Shown here: positions 34,871-46,041 of the stretch, one piece after another | How positions within the stretch are numbered: the stretch's first letter is position 1 | Layout: each line of letters begins with the position of its first letter | Source: Syncephalis plumigaleata | Lineage: Eukaryota; Zoopagomycota; Zoopagomycetes; Zoopagales; Piptocephalidaceae | DNA: 64,000 bases | Direction of reading: 5' to 3' | Assembly (NCBI GenBank): GCA_025201365.1 | Contig: JAIXMF010000035.1 | Span: 1 to 64,000, forward strand | Position numbers and translations under genes: made by a program | The notes under the pieces: model-generated | What the model was told of the DNA's origin: nothing | Databases searched by the model: none | What the model saw: only the letters and a program-made list of their open reading frames with translations

Positions 34871-36457
34871 TTCTGGTGCCGTACAAGGTTAAGGACCGGT
34901 AGAACACGCATTGTAAACTACATTATATCTTCACCTTATTACTATTATGGACAAGGCAGCATTATTCCCCTCATTCGCCTTACGCTCAAGCCACATGTAC
35001 AACATACTAATTCAATATCGTATTACACTTAGAAAATACTCATACAATTACTACGCAGTACTATTGTATTCTTCTCTGCTTCGATAATAATAATCCCTCA
35101 TAATTAATTCATTCATCAAGAGATATTTATAAATGTCATGCTATGTCATTAGGAATGTTAAAAATAACTCAAATGAAAAGTACTTATTTTTAACCACGCT
35201 AAAGCCAACACCCGCTTGACTTGTAGGCCACGTTGCGTACAAGTTGCCTTGTCAGGGCACAAGCTCAACCGTAACCGCTTGTCCATTGTTGAATGGCCAG
35301 GGTTCGTGGTACGTTGTTTTCCACGTTCTAATTACGGCATGTAACTTGAAGCCTGTGCGTGCCACGATCATTTAGAACATCTTGCTACATTCCCTTAACC
35401 ACGCACACACATTTATACCAATATGTGGAATAGTTTCATCGTTCATCGTTCATATTGACGTGAAACGTTGTATGGCAATTGGCACGCTGTCAGTAAAGGC
35501 GTCGGAACGATATTGGTCCATTTGATCCCTCGATTATCGTATGCATGTAAAATAATTGGCGAGTAGGTCGGTATACATAGAAGAAATGTCCCGTCCGTTT
35601 GTACCACCACACCAATCAAGTGCATGCCATTGGACATTCGAGCAATACAGTAGACCTAGTAATACGCCAACTCTGCACATGTCTAAACTCTGTCATGACG
35701 GATACTCACATTAGTGCAAAATAGAGAAATAAGGAGAGAAATTGATTATTCGAATTATGCCGTTGCTACATTAACAAACAAAAATGGCAAAAAGCAAAGA
35801 AGCAAAAAAGCAAAGAAGACAATACGATAAGCACCTTCTCGGTTGTAAGATGTGCCAACTAGACATTGCAGCTCATTGTTGTTCGTTCGCTGCATGCTCA
35901 ATGTACCAATATAATGGCGCAATGGCCGTTTATTTTTTTTACCATTCAGTTTAATGGTTCACTGAGCAATATGCAACACCACATGCAGTGTGGCCATGAA
36001 CCGGTTTAATCCCGACGAAGCGTGAATGGCAAAGCAGTGTGTGTGTGTATGGCTATCCTGTCTCGGCGTCTCAGCATCTATCCCTTGTAACTAATAAGTG
36101 TATAACCTCCGTATACACTCATACGTACTTGTATCGTACTTGTATTAACATTGTTGTGTATTATTAGAACTCTACTCGAATAGCAAACGATAAAAGAGTA
36201 AAATAAAAAGTACCGATAATGAAACAATGGATTGGCAACGTGTAAAGAGCAGTCTCATTGCTTGGAACAGCGAGCTTTGTAGGCTGCAGCTCTGCAATTT
36301 GGATGCAGCCACACACGCACATACACGCACGCACACACACACCGATGTGGCAATACCTATTTTTATTATTGAACTTGGTAGATATACTAGTAACGATAAT
36401 GTAGCGGGTATTTCTGACACTTGAGCTAAACTTGGAATTCAGCACATGCCCTTGCGA

Positions 36458-36484
36458 GGGGGAGGGGGGAGGGGGGAGGAGGAG
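36458..36484 (+). repeat. G-rich tract with possible quadruplex potential
   Basis: G runs of 5, 6 and 6 separated by single A, followed by two GGA units. Three long runs plus short GG steps could form a two-tier or intermolecular quadruplex. No gene context. Confidence 0.7.
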
Positions 36485-36720
36485 TCATTCAACGATTGTC
36501 ATGTTGTTATTGATGCTGATAGTAGGCATATCGGGAATAAATTTGTCCAATCGATTCCGGTTATACGTAGCTCAAAAAAGAAAAATACTTGACATCCACG
36601 TCAAATTGACAATGTACAAATGTGTTACTAGAACTAGAACTGGTGCTACTGTTATACAACCGTACAATGCTATGCAAGTACACGGCATCCTATCATCAGC
36701 GTTTACATCGAAGAAGCCCG

Positions 36721-36743
36721 CAGCAGCAGCAGCAGCAGCAGCA
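36721..36743. repeat. (CAG)n microsatellite
   Basis: About seven to eight CAG/AGC units in non-coding sequence. A poly-alanine frame crossing it is not a supported gene. Confidence 0.92.
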
Positions 36744-37367
36744 ATAGCATTGGTGCATATTCTATGAATAGTCGCGTCAAATGGACACGCATCAATGAGC
36801 GTCAACGAATCACTAAATAGAAGTCGAATAAGAAGAATGATCAAGTAGAAGGGGGCTATCATCTTACTCTAATGCTCTAACATGACTGGAACAGTCCTTG
36901 TGTATTGAATCTGTATTGAATGTGTATGTGCGCGCGCGTACTCATTCATTCGGTCAACGTATCTCCGCGCACTGTGCCGATGTATGTGTGTATGTGTGGT
37001 GTCCGGTGTGTGACCGTTTCCATTCGGCGTGCCTCTCGCCTCCCTTTCCTTCCCTTCCCTTATACCACCACCACTCCTTCTTTTTTAACCATTTCTTATA
37101 CGACAGCGCATACACATCATCTATAACCATACTTGGCAGGCAGGGTAGGTGCTTAACCTGAATGCGGATAAATGGAAAATAAATAAAAAGACTTGTCACC
37201 CAGGGTCGCCTAACTATACGACGTACACCCAATACCGCCGACACACACACACACATACACGCCTACACTCAAATCCAATAACCATTCATTATCATACGCT
37301 CTCTACATTTTTATTACTGTTATTAGCCATTGATATCTGGCAAAATATAGCTTATCTGTTTCGCGTA

Positions 37368-37401
37368 TCTCTCTCTCTCTCTCTTTCTCTCTTTCTCTCC
37401 T
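37368..37401. repeat. (CT)n tract
   Basis: Dinucleotide CT repeat with TTT interruptions, upstream of the first methyltransferase. Confidence 0.9.
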
Positions 37402-37429
37402 TCCCTCATTGCTATCATTGTTGTGGCTG

Positions 37430-37463
37430 TTGTCGTCGTTGTCGTCGTCGTCGTCGTCGTCGT
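37430..37463. repeat. (GTC)n microsatellite
   Basis: About ten GTC/TCG units with one TTG interruption, non-coding. Confidence 0.92.
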
Positions 37464-37596
37464 TATTGCCATTGGTTGTTTTGCGTTTCTATCTATCTCT
37501 ATATCTCGTTTTACGCCTTTATCGCATATATCTACACGTAAACATTATACTGTTCTACACGATATTTAACTATCAATACTTTGCGTCGTTTGCATT

Positions 37597-37621
37597 TCAA
37601 CTCAACTCAACTCAACTCAAC
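37597..37621. repeat. (TCAAC)n pentamer repeat
   Basis: Five tandem copies of tcaac. Confidence 0.92.
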
Positions 37622-37845
37622 ACGGCGCTGTTCTAGTCTAGCTGCTTTTTATACACTACGGTTATACTAACGTATCTATTATAGCCAGTTGCTTTACTAT
37701 TGCTTTTCTCAGTGATTCTATTCACGTAAACATTAGAGCATTTGAATTCCTCTGGTAGAAATTACTGCTCTATTAAATTTCGGTGCTGTCAGCTTATTCA
37801 TAAATCGATATATCCACACACGCATAAATATAAACATTTATATCC

Positions 37846-39664
37846 ATGGGTAGTTCACAGTCGCGTCCAGTACGTTCTGGACGTAGTTGGTCATTCGCAG
37901 GCGCTGAAGCACGTCGCCAGCAAAGCAATCGGGATAGCATCGATTCCTACTATGAACAGCGGCGATATCTATCTACTCATCGTTCGCCATATAGCGGAGA
38001 CTCGAGTATCACCACTAGTCCGACAACACCTAAAATTACCTTTATGGACAGCGATCGCCTTGGTGATGGCAATGCTTTATCACGGAATGGTAGTCTACTC
38101 GATAAACTATCGCTAGCCCCACTCACACTTGATGGGAAGGGCAGCGCAAGTCGCAGCAATAGCAGTCTAGGTGGACGTGCTAAACGAGCCGCCACTTTAC
38201 GTGATTTCAAATCGCCCAGTTTCCGTAGTAGTAGTAGTAGTAGCGGCGGTAGTGGCAATGGTAATGGTCAGCGGAGAATCGGTCGTTCACGCGCCAATAC
38301 TGCAGCCACGCGTCTACGTCAGTTATTAGGACGCATATCGCGACAACCGCATATTACAACGGATGATGGCGAATTGATACGCGTTGACAACTTGCCATTC
38401 CATTTGGTGTTGAGTAATTCGGATTTGGATCAGGAAATTGATCGGTAAGTTAATCAGTAATGATTATAATATTAAGGAAACTAACGTTAATGCTAATAAT
38501 AGACAACATATCGACCATTACATGTTGCGTCTTGGTCTAAGCGGTAATCGATTCGCCCCGGCCACATCACCCAGCTGTGTATTGGATATCGGTACAGGTA
38601 GCGGCATTTGGATGCTGGTATGTAATATTGATTAAATAGTAAATGTTTTGATCATATAAATTGAAAGCTAATACACTACGATACGTTACCTATAGGAAAT
38701 GGCCGTGGAATATCCAGAGTGTGAATTTGTTGGTATTGACATTGCCGATTATCCACATCGTGCAACGTCTGACAATTGTGATTTCCGAAGAATGAACATA
38801 CTCGATGGTAAGTGGTAGCGCATACAATAGTAACAACTATCGATGATTACTTTTTTCTTACTAATGACATTTTATTGTATTGTATTATAGGACTACGCTT
38901 TCCTGATGATCGCTTCGATCTGGTATTCCAGCGTAATGTGGCCAATTCAATACCTGTAGCGCAGTGGCCATCTCATGTCTCCGAGTGTGCTCGCGTTTGC
39001 CAACCAGGTGGTTGGGTCGAAATGATCGACACGAGCGGTATGCTTATGGGACGAGATGGAATGGAGGCCACCACGCCGTACGCCTCTCTCTACAACCGCG
39101 CTGTACGTGGTCTACTACATCGATCGGATATCGATCCCACCATTTGCAATCGACTAAGTGAAATGTTCCGCATGGCCGGCAATTTATCGGACGTGCACCA
39201 GCGTGTCTATCGTATTCCCGTCGGTTATGGCGCGCTAAACCGTTCCAGCTTCTCCTCGGCTCGTAACAGCAGCAATGGCAGTAGCAACGGGTTAAGCTCA
39301 TCACGATCCTCGACGAGTGGAAGTAGCGGCGCACTTGCCTCGGGACGAACCTCATTTGCCACGGTACCGGGTAGTCCGCGTCTTTTGCCCGGTAATGCAC
39401 CGCCTCAACTAGCACTTAGCGCACGCATGGCCAAGGAAGTAGTCGCCGGCTATCTAAGTCGCTGCATTCCTTATGCGGTCAAGGCAGACATCATATCCGA
39501 AAAGGAAGCGTTAACACTTTTAGGCGAGAATTACGCGATGAAATCGAGCACCAAGCTCTTTATCTGGAATTTATCGTTTGCTACGGTCGCAAGTAATGCG
39601 ATTTACAAACAAATATCGATCACTACTAGTAAGACACGGACAAGAAGACACGTTGTCTGGATAG
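37846..39664 (+). CDS. SAM-dependent methyltransferase with myristoylation-type N-terminus, paralogue 1
   Basis: Starts MGSSQSRPVRSGRSW: Gly2 with Ser6 is the N-myristoylation pattern (compare Src MGSNKSKP). A disordered Ser/Arg-rich region of about 195 residues follows. After an intron at 38445-38502 comes the class I methyltransferase fold: VLDIGTGSGIWML (motif I, SAM glycine loop), then EFVGIDIADY, then FPDDRFDLVFQR, and ARVCQPGGWVEMIDTSG. A Ser-rich insertion (about 39245-39360) interrupts the C-terminal half, before LSARMAKEVVAGYLSRCIPY. A final intron (about 39591-39629) joins the tail to IRHGQEDTLSG and a stop at 39664, matching paralogue 2. Reading through that intron would end at 39696. 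The family is the LaeA-like fungal methyltransferase group; the substrate is unknown. Confidence 0.8.
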
Positions 39665-41653
39665 TGTCTATGTTTCGCGAGAAAGATACGAACTAGATTG
39701 AATCAAGAAGCTCGCCAGTATCCTCTTCGAATCATCTATATTAGACATTGATAGATCTGCGATTGCCTCAATGTTACTTACTCGCTTTATCAATCACTTC
39801 ATTCCTCATTCATTTCCTTTACACTTTTCAACATCTCCACTATGCGTGTGTTCAAACTATTCGGTTCATACAAACATGCTATAACATACGCCATTGTACA
39901 TATATACACATCTATACTCATTCTCCTATCGTTCACCATTCCAACCTTGCGCTGCATTATTTATTATGGCTTTTTCTTTTCTTGCCTAGCCACCTTTTTG
40001 GCATAGATAAATCTTTGCAGGTTTACTTCATGATTATGCTTATCCCCACCGTTATCACCATCAAATCCAATCCACTACTTAACCACTTTCTTCTTCTTCC
40101 TTCTTTTTATTTATTGTGGATTTTCTTTATTCTATTTTGCGTGCAGTGAGCTTTTCCTTCCATTTTGCATGACATGGCTCCTATCTTTTCTTGAGCTTAG
40201 ACGAATATTTCTTAACTAGTCGGCAACAGTTTTTCCCTTTAGATTCCTCTGTTCCGCGTTACCACTTTTTCTCTAACTGCTACTCACTAGGAAGCGTTAA
40301 TGATCGTAGTCGTTATCCTTCTTGGGTGATTTTAATTCATCAATTTTACATCCTACGCAATGCATCATCCTAATTTACGGACAGTGTATTGCGTACACCA
40401 TTTTCTTTCGTACCTTTCCTTTTTCTTCTTCTTTACCGGGTCTGTACGAAATAGTAGAACATATACATCATACACCTCCAATTCTCGTCGTCAATATCTT
40501 GTCTTTTTTTGGAGTAGATATGGCATCATATGATATTTGATACTAATACATAATAGACCTTTTTTGAATAAAAAAATACAATCAAACAATACTTGGCATG
40601 TGTACATTTGGTTATACAACGTTGCTCGAATAAGACTGTTCATTGCTTTAAACAGATAGTATCGGTTGCTGATATGAATGACATGATGACGCTCATTCAC
40701 TAATAATAATAACAGTAATAGTAAACATCACTATTTATTCTGACGTTACGAGTATTCCCTCTAGAGGAACTGCTAATGCAAGCCGAGGCCTATCATCGTT
40801 GTGTCCCCATTGAGTACTCTCGTTATCTCTCATCATACACATACATACACGTATGTATATGTGAGTGCGTGTAGTATTGTGTACGGGTTGAACGAGCGAC
40901 CACCATTGCTCATCACATTCACCCGATGCAGTATAGCCGCCCGCAATCCATACCCGTTTCGTGCGGGCCAAGCAGGTTTCTCTGAATGCTCGGCATCAAC
41001 ACACCTTACGAAGTGTTTTCATTATGCCTTTGTTGCGCTATTATCGTCGCATTCGTCGTCGTCCTAGTTTAAAGACCGCTGTAGATTGACATGCAACCAA
41101 CGTATTCCTACTTTACATCTTTATACCTACTCCACCGTGATTTATCCATTCTTCTATTGTTTAGCCCCTATATCCTACGCTTATTTCATTGTACAATCTA
41201 GTCATCCCATCTGATATCCACCGTTTATTCTAACCAGCGGTAAGTGGAATAGTATTGATTTAAGGGGTGTTAGCATCAATGGTTATTTGTACTTTAGCTA
41301 TTCTACCATTTTGACATGGATATTACTTTGCTATCCGTTTAGTAATGGTGTACCTTCTCTCCTTTCAGTTATACGTCTTATCGTGTGCCTCTGTACCACT
41401 CCTCGATTTGTTTATACAATGATGAACGCCGATAACTTGTGTAATGTTATCATCAATATTTACTATTCTTACAAGCTTTATTCAGTAATATCAGTTTCTA
41501 CGTTTCATCCATTTCTCGATGAATCAAGTACATAACAATCTATATCACATTTACTCATACTAATACTATTATCATTATCATCATCTAGTGTTAGACTGGT
41601 TATTACATGTTATATTACATTCTTCTTGAACACCATCTAATTTATCACTCCGT
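39665..41653. other. intergenic, pyrimidine-rich
   Basis: About 2 kb between the two methyltransferase genes, strongly T/C-rich on the plus strand. No supported gene; it probably holds the 3' end of the first and a long leader or promoter of the second. The tail before 41654 lacks a clear TATA box. Confidence 0.5.
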
Positions 41654-43750
41654 ATGGGCAGTCAACAGTCAACGCTACAACCGGAACCGGAGCCACAGGT
41701 TCAACCATCGGCTCGTCCGGTCCGATTACGACGACGAACACGTGCTCCTCTCCCGCAGGACCAATATGCATCGCGTAAAAGTTACGCTGATGTCGATGTC
41801 ATCGATCCTATCTCACGATTATCCATTGGTATTTACGAGAGAAAGGGGAAATCACTCAGCCTGGTGCGAGTTAACGAGGATTCCGGCTCCTATCGTAGCT
41901 CAAACGACGGTGTCTACAGCTCGACACCGCAAGGGAATCTAAGCAGGAAAACAAGCTATGGCGATAATACGCTGCGTGCATCATCGAAACCGCGTAAAAT
42001 CATACGCAAGGCAAGTAGACCGGATGTAGCGATTAGATCTATACGGATGCAAGGTCAGTCGTCGGGACTATCCGCAAGGAGTAGCCAGGAGAGTGTCGCG
42101 TATAATTACTCGAAATCAGTGCCGAATAATTATCAAGGAAAGATGAGCATACCTGCGTCGCGTGCCTCATCCGACTGCACTAGCGTCATGGATGGTACAC
42201 TTAGTCGCAATAGTTCATTCCGCGGACACAGTCGAAATAACAGTATTGGGTCCGGCTACAGTACTGATATATCGCAGAAACGTCGTAGACGTGGCCTACG
42301 TCGTTCACTCTCGTTCCGCTTATCGTCAACGCGACAATACGATGACTTTAGCGGCTCATTCCCGTTAGATGCGTCGGCCGCGAATAATTGGGAGGGAGAA
42401 AAATCCGGTGCAACCTTGTTAACGGTGGCTGCCACCGCTGGCTCCTACAATTGGCGACGATCGATGGATGCCGACGCGTATTCGAGGCGACAGTACACGC
42501 CCACGAAGCACAACGCCATCTCGACGACATCGCTTAACGTGCAAGGTAACGATCAGTCTCGGTCGAAATCACTCGATTTAGCTTTAGATAATCGAGACGA
42601 GATGGAACGCGGTCGTACACCCATGCGTATTAGACGTAAGCGTAGTAAATCCAAGTCGTTGCAACGCCCACTCCACCAGTACATTATGGGTAGACGATAC
42701 CATAATGTTCAAGGAGTACCCTATTGCTTGCCTAATGATCCCGAGGAATCAGATCGGTAAGAAGTGGAATGGTCATGTTAAGCGATACAATTGGCTCATT
42801 TAGCAAACAAAATCTATATAACTATTAGACTTGATCAGCAACATTACATTCTACGTGCGCTATTCGGCAAGAATCATCTTGCTCCGATTAATAGGCCAGC
42901 CTACGCACTTGATATCGGTTGTGGCACGGGTACATGGCAAATGGTAATTACATATATAGATAGATAGATCGTAGTATTTAGCTGTTTATTCTAACTGTTT
43001 AATACTCTACATTGATGTATATGCATATGCATATAGGAAATGGCAGCGGAATTCCCTTCAACGGAATTTATCGGTATTGACATATCGCCAATACAGCCAA
43101 CTACTTGTCTCCCGGTGAATTGTCATTTTGAGATAGCCAACATGCTCGAGAGTAAGTTACACTAGTTAGTCTGACAATAGCAACAACAACAACAACGACA
43201 AATGGATTTGACTAATTCATCGTTTTGAACCGATAGATTTACCATTTGCTGATGAGCGATTTGATTACGTGCATCAACGACTTACGTCATTCGGTCTTCC
43301 CGAGGAGAAACTGGACATTCTTTTGTCGGAACACGCTCGAGTCTGTAGCCCTGGTGGCTGGCTCGAACTCTTGGAGACGGATTGGGAGCCGCGTGATGGT
43401 GGAGAAGGTGCCGCCTTGTGGTGCGAGTATTGCGTCGACTTTGCGAAAGACGCGGCTGCAATCCGAGCGCGATATTCGAGCTCGTGCCCAGTATCGAGAC
43501 GGCCGGATTCGACGACGTGCGACGACTTATGGTTCAGCTGCCACTTGGTAGCTGGGGCGGTATGATTGGCACGCAAGCACGTAAAATCATCTTCAACGCA
43601 TGGGAAGCACTTCGCGGCCCAATGCTCGAGAATGAGGTGGCCACCGACGAGGAGATTAGTCGGGCACTCTTGATGCTAGACACCGAGTTGGATGAGCACC
43701 CCATGTGGCTGTGCCTTATCGTCTACCTTGGACAACGGGAGCAACTCTAG
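41654..43750 (+). CDS. SAM-dependent methyltransferase with myristoylation-type N-terminus, paralogue 2
   Basis: Starts MGSQQSTLQPEPEPQV, again with Gly2 and Ser6. A basic, Ser/Arg-rich disordered region of about 365 residues follows, with repeated RxxS-type possible kinase sites and SKSLSL/RKRSKSKSL patches. After an intron in the same place and phase as paralogue 1 (codon ...SDR) the fold reads ALDIGCGTGTWQM (motif I), EFIGIDISPIQPTT, LPFADERFDYVHQRL and HARVCSPGGWLELLETDWEP. The frame changes once near 43440-43455, after which ELVPSIETAGFDDVRRLMVQ and PLGSWGGMIGTQARKIIF continue. The end is LCLIVYLGQREQL. Intron positions 1-3 match paralogue 1, showing tandem duplication. The break looks like a single missing base. 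Confidence 0.8.
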
Positions 43751-43964
43751 ACGAGTCTAGTAGGGTTGCTGGCATTGACATTATATTATATACTATGTTG
43801 CACATATGTTTCTTTTTAAGCTGCGTCGTTTTATTTCTTCTTCTTTCCTTCTTCTGCTTCTTTATTCCTGTTGCTTAATAATAACCTTCTTCAATTGCTA
43901 GTTTTACCTATGATCTACGTATGCAACAATTTACTAAATAATAAATAATAACAATGATATCAAA

Positions 43965-45514
43965 CTATATCGCTTTAAATATATTTGGACTTGGTTCGTA
44001 TGCTTCGCCCTGTTCTTGCAAGTACTTGAGTGCATCCAATACCGCTTGTTTCCGTACTTCATGGAAATTGTCGGTACTTTTAACCTGTGCTAGTAAATAC
44101 TCGATACGAATACCAACTAGCAATAACAGTGATAATAATAAAATGTCATTGTTAAACAGTTCAAACGTTACTACCTGTACTATTCGACGACAATTGTATA
44201 CCCGATAATTGCACACTTACACTGAGCTGATTTTAGTTTCTGTGTAGCCTTACGAAGATAATCTCGTACGAGTAAAGCCAGATTCCCTTGTGGTATAATA
44301 CAACCGTATATCTGTTGATCCAAATCCTCCAAATAAATCTGACCCATTTGTATCAATGAACCAAGTGCACCCTTAATCTTGACGATGATCTCATCGGCAC
44401 TCTCCTCAGCTGTCAGTGTTGATAAATCACTCGATGTGGCATCGGCAGTCGTATTGACAAGTTCTGACACTACGAGATTCGATGCTATCGTGCGGATCAC
44501 ATCAAACTCGTTTAACTGCTCCAGAGAAAAGGAGAAATCAGGAACAAATCGAACGGTAGATGTACTATTCTCCGGTTGAGTGGGCATCCGCGCAACACGC
44601 GTCTCGATATAATTTTGAATAGCAATACGTAATCCTTCCTCGCTACTATGCTTAACGGCTATCGTGGAAGGCTCATGCTCTGTCGATATCTACTAACTGC
44701 TTAATAATGGTATGCCACTACTCGTGTCATTGTACACTCACCGTTGTCGCATCCGTTTTATCTGCCGAATCATTCCTCATATCAACATAATCGATGCTGC
44801 TTCCCTCCACTTTACCAGTGCGTTTTGCCAAGTTCATTACTTGTTGACTAATAGCCGGTTGTCGCTTATAAACCTCTGAAGGAATAGTCGGTGGAATGGC
44901 GTACACATCCTGTTCAAGTTGCATAACTTCCAGCCAATGAAGCACCTCCATATTGGGGTCTTTACTTGACTCTAAATGATATATACGATCAGTAACACTA
45001 GGAAGTGCGAGCGTATACAACATGAACAATACCAATACTATCGATGCTAACTTGACGCTGACCGTCATAGTCATTGGGTCGTCCTTGTACCAATACTAGA
45101 TCGCCAACAACGGGCATTACTTCCAGGTTACGCGTTGTATGTCGCGTATGATTGTAATTGTTATGCCAATACATGCCAGTGACGCAGTCAGTACCATCGT
45201 CAACTAAATAAATAGATATATGCATATCTGTAAGAATTACAGTGTCACTCGCATAGCCCGACTTACTCGTGTAGACATGGCAGGTACGTCGTTGCTCCAC
45301 TGCGGTAACTACGCCCACTAGTGAGATTCGTTGTATTGGATGGCAATCGTTTAGATAATAAATATCTACGAGAGAAGAGTAAGCGATCAAAGTCAACCGT
45401 ATAACGCGCACTTACTCTGAGTCTCGTTCAACTGCAAGCTATAAACATGTTTACACAGTAGTTTAGCATGAAGCCAGAATAACGGATCTAATCCCAGCGC
45501 TAATTCCGGTAATT
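43965..45514 (-). CDS. STN1: STN1-like OB-fold telomere protein (CST complex), 5' exon unresolved
   Basis: Coding blocks on the minus strand read GLDPLFWLHAKLLCKHVYSL, then RISLVGVVTAVEQRR, DDGTDCVTGMYWHNNYN, VGDLVLVQGRPNDYDGQRQ, and DPNMEVLHWLEVMQLEQDVY. This is the STN1 OB-fold order, including the 'DDGT' strand, 'GDLVxVxGR' and 'xxxELxHWLEL' helix. A C-terminal winged-helix-like part follows (FDVIRTIASNLVVSELVNT, GALGSLIQMGQIYLEDLDQQ, and a last exon ending PSPNIFKAI). STN1 binds telomeric single-stranded DNA with TEN1 and promotes C-strand fill-in. The first exon with the start codon was not found; coding is seen from about 45514, and stops lie directly upstream in that frame. The junction between the OB-fold and SVTDRIYHLESSKDPN is unresolved (intron near 45005-45050 or a frame error). 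Confidence 0.75.
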
Positions 45515-46041
45515 CTTATCATGCTGTGTCGTTACTAGTATGATATGGTTACAAGGAAAAACAAATGATAAATACACGAGGATTTGTCGCGTGTTTTTTC
45601 CAATCATCATTATTTGTCATTTATTCGATGATGTCAGATTGTAATTCGCGCAAGGAACGAACAACACAAGTTAGTCCGATGTTTATCGAACACAACAAAC
45701 CACGCCAGTGACGATATTGTTGCCACTACTATAGCAAGATCATCATGCTGCACAAAATGCTTGTCTGCCAACCTTATTCGCGTCTGGGCGACATGTACTT
45801 TGTTTATCGGCAATAATAGCAAAAGTCTTGGTAGGTTTCGACGACTCAGTAGTTACTGATTGGGTAACCAGTATAACGATCGTTGTACTTGCCAACATTT
45901 ACGAGCATAAGTATGCAAAGTAGAAAAGAGAGGGAGAGAGGGGGCTAGGCAGCCTAGATATAAATGCTCATTCCATAGGAGATATATATAGTCATGCTGT
46001 GTCTTCATTTCTACCGTAACTCCCTAGCACGTCAATTAACC
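45515..46041. other. intergenic between divergent STN1 and ABCG genes
   Basis: May contain the missing first exon of STN1. No other gene is supported. An AG-rich tract (gagagggagagagggg) lies near 45925-45945, and a TATATATAG lies near 45984 upstream of the ABC gene. Confidence 0.45.

Larger units (their letters stand above)
34871..37845. other. long gene-poor, microsatellite-rich region
   Basis: Almost 3 kb with no supportable gene between the 7TM array and the first methyltransferase. It holds several simple repeats listed separately and CT-rich sequence before 37846 that may be promoter or leader. Open frames here are explained by repeats. Confidence 0.5.

Noticed and set aside
36572-36862. 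Frame with a poly-alanine run
   Set aside because: It crosses the (CAG)n microsatellite, and no conserved domain or splice context was seen.
39748-40149. Hydrophobic open frame after the first methyltransferase
   Set aside because: It is produced by T/C-rich sequence, has no domain or family, and is probably untranslated or intergenic.
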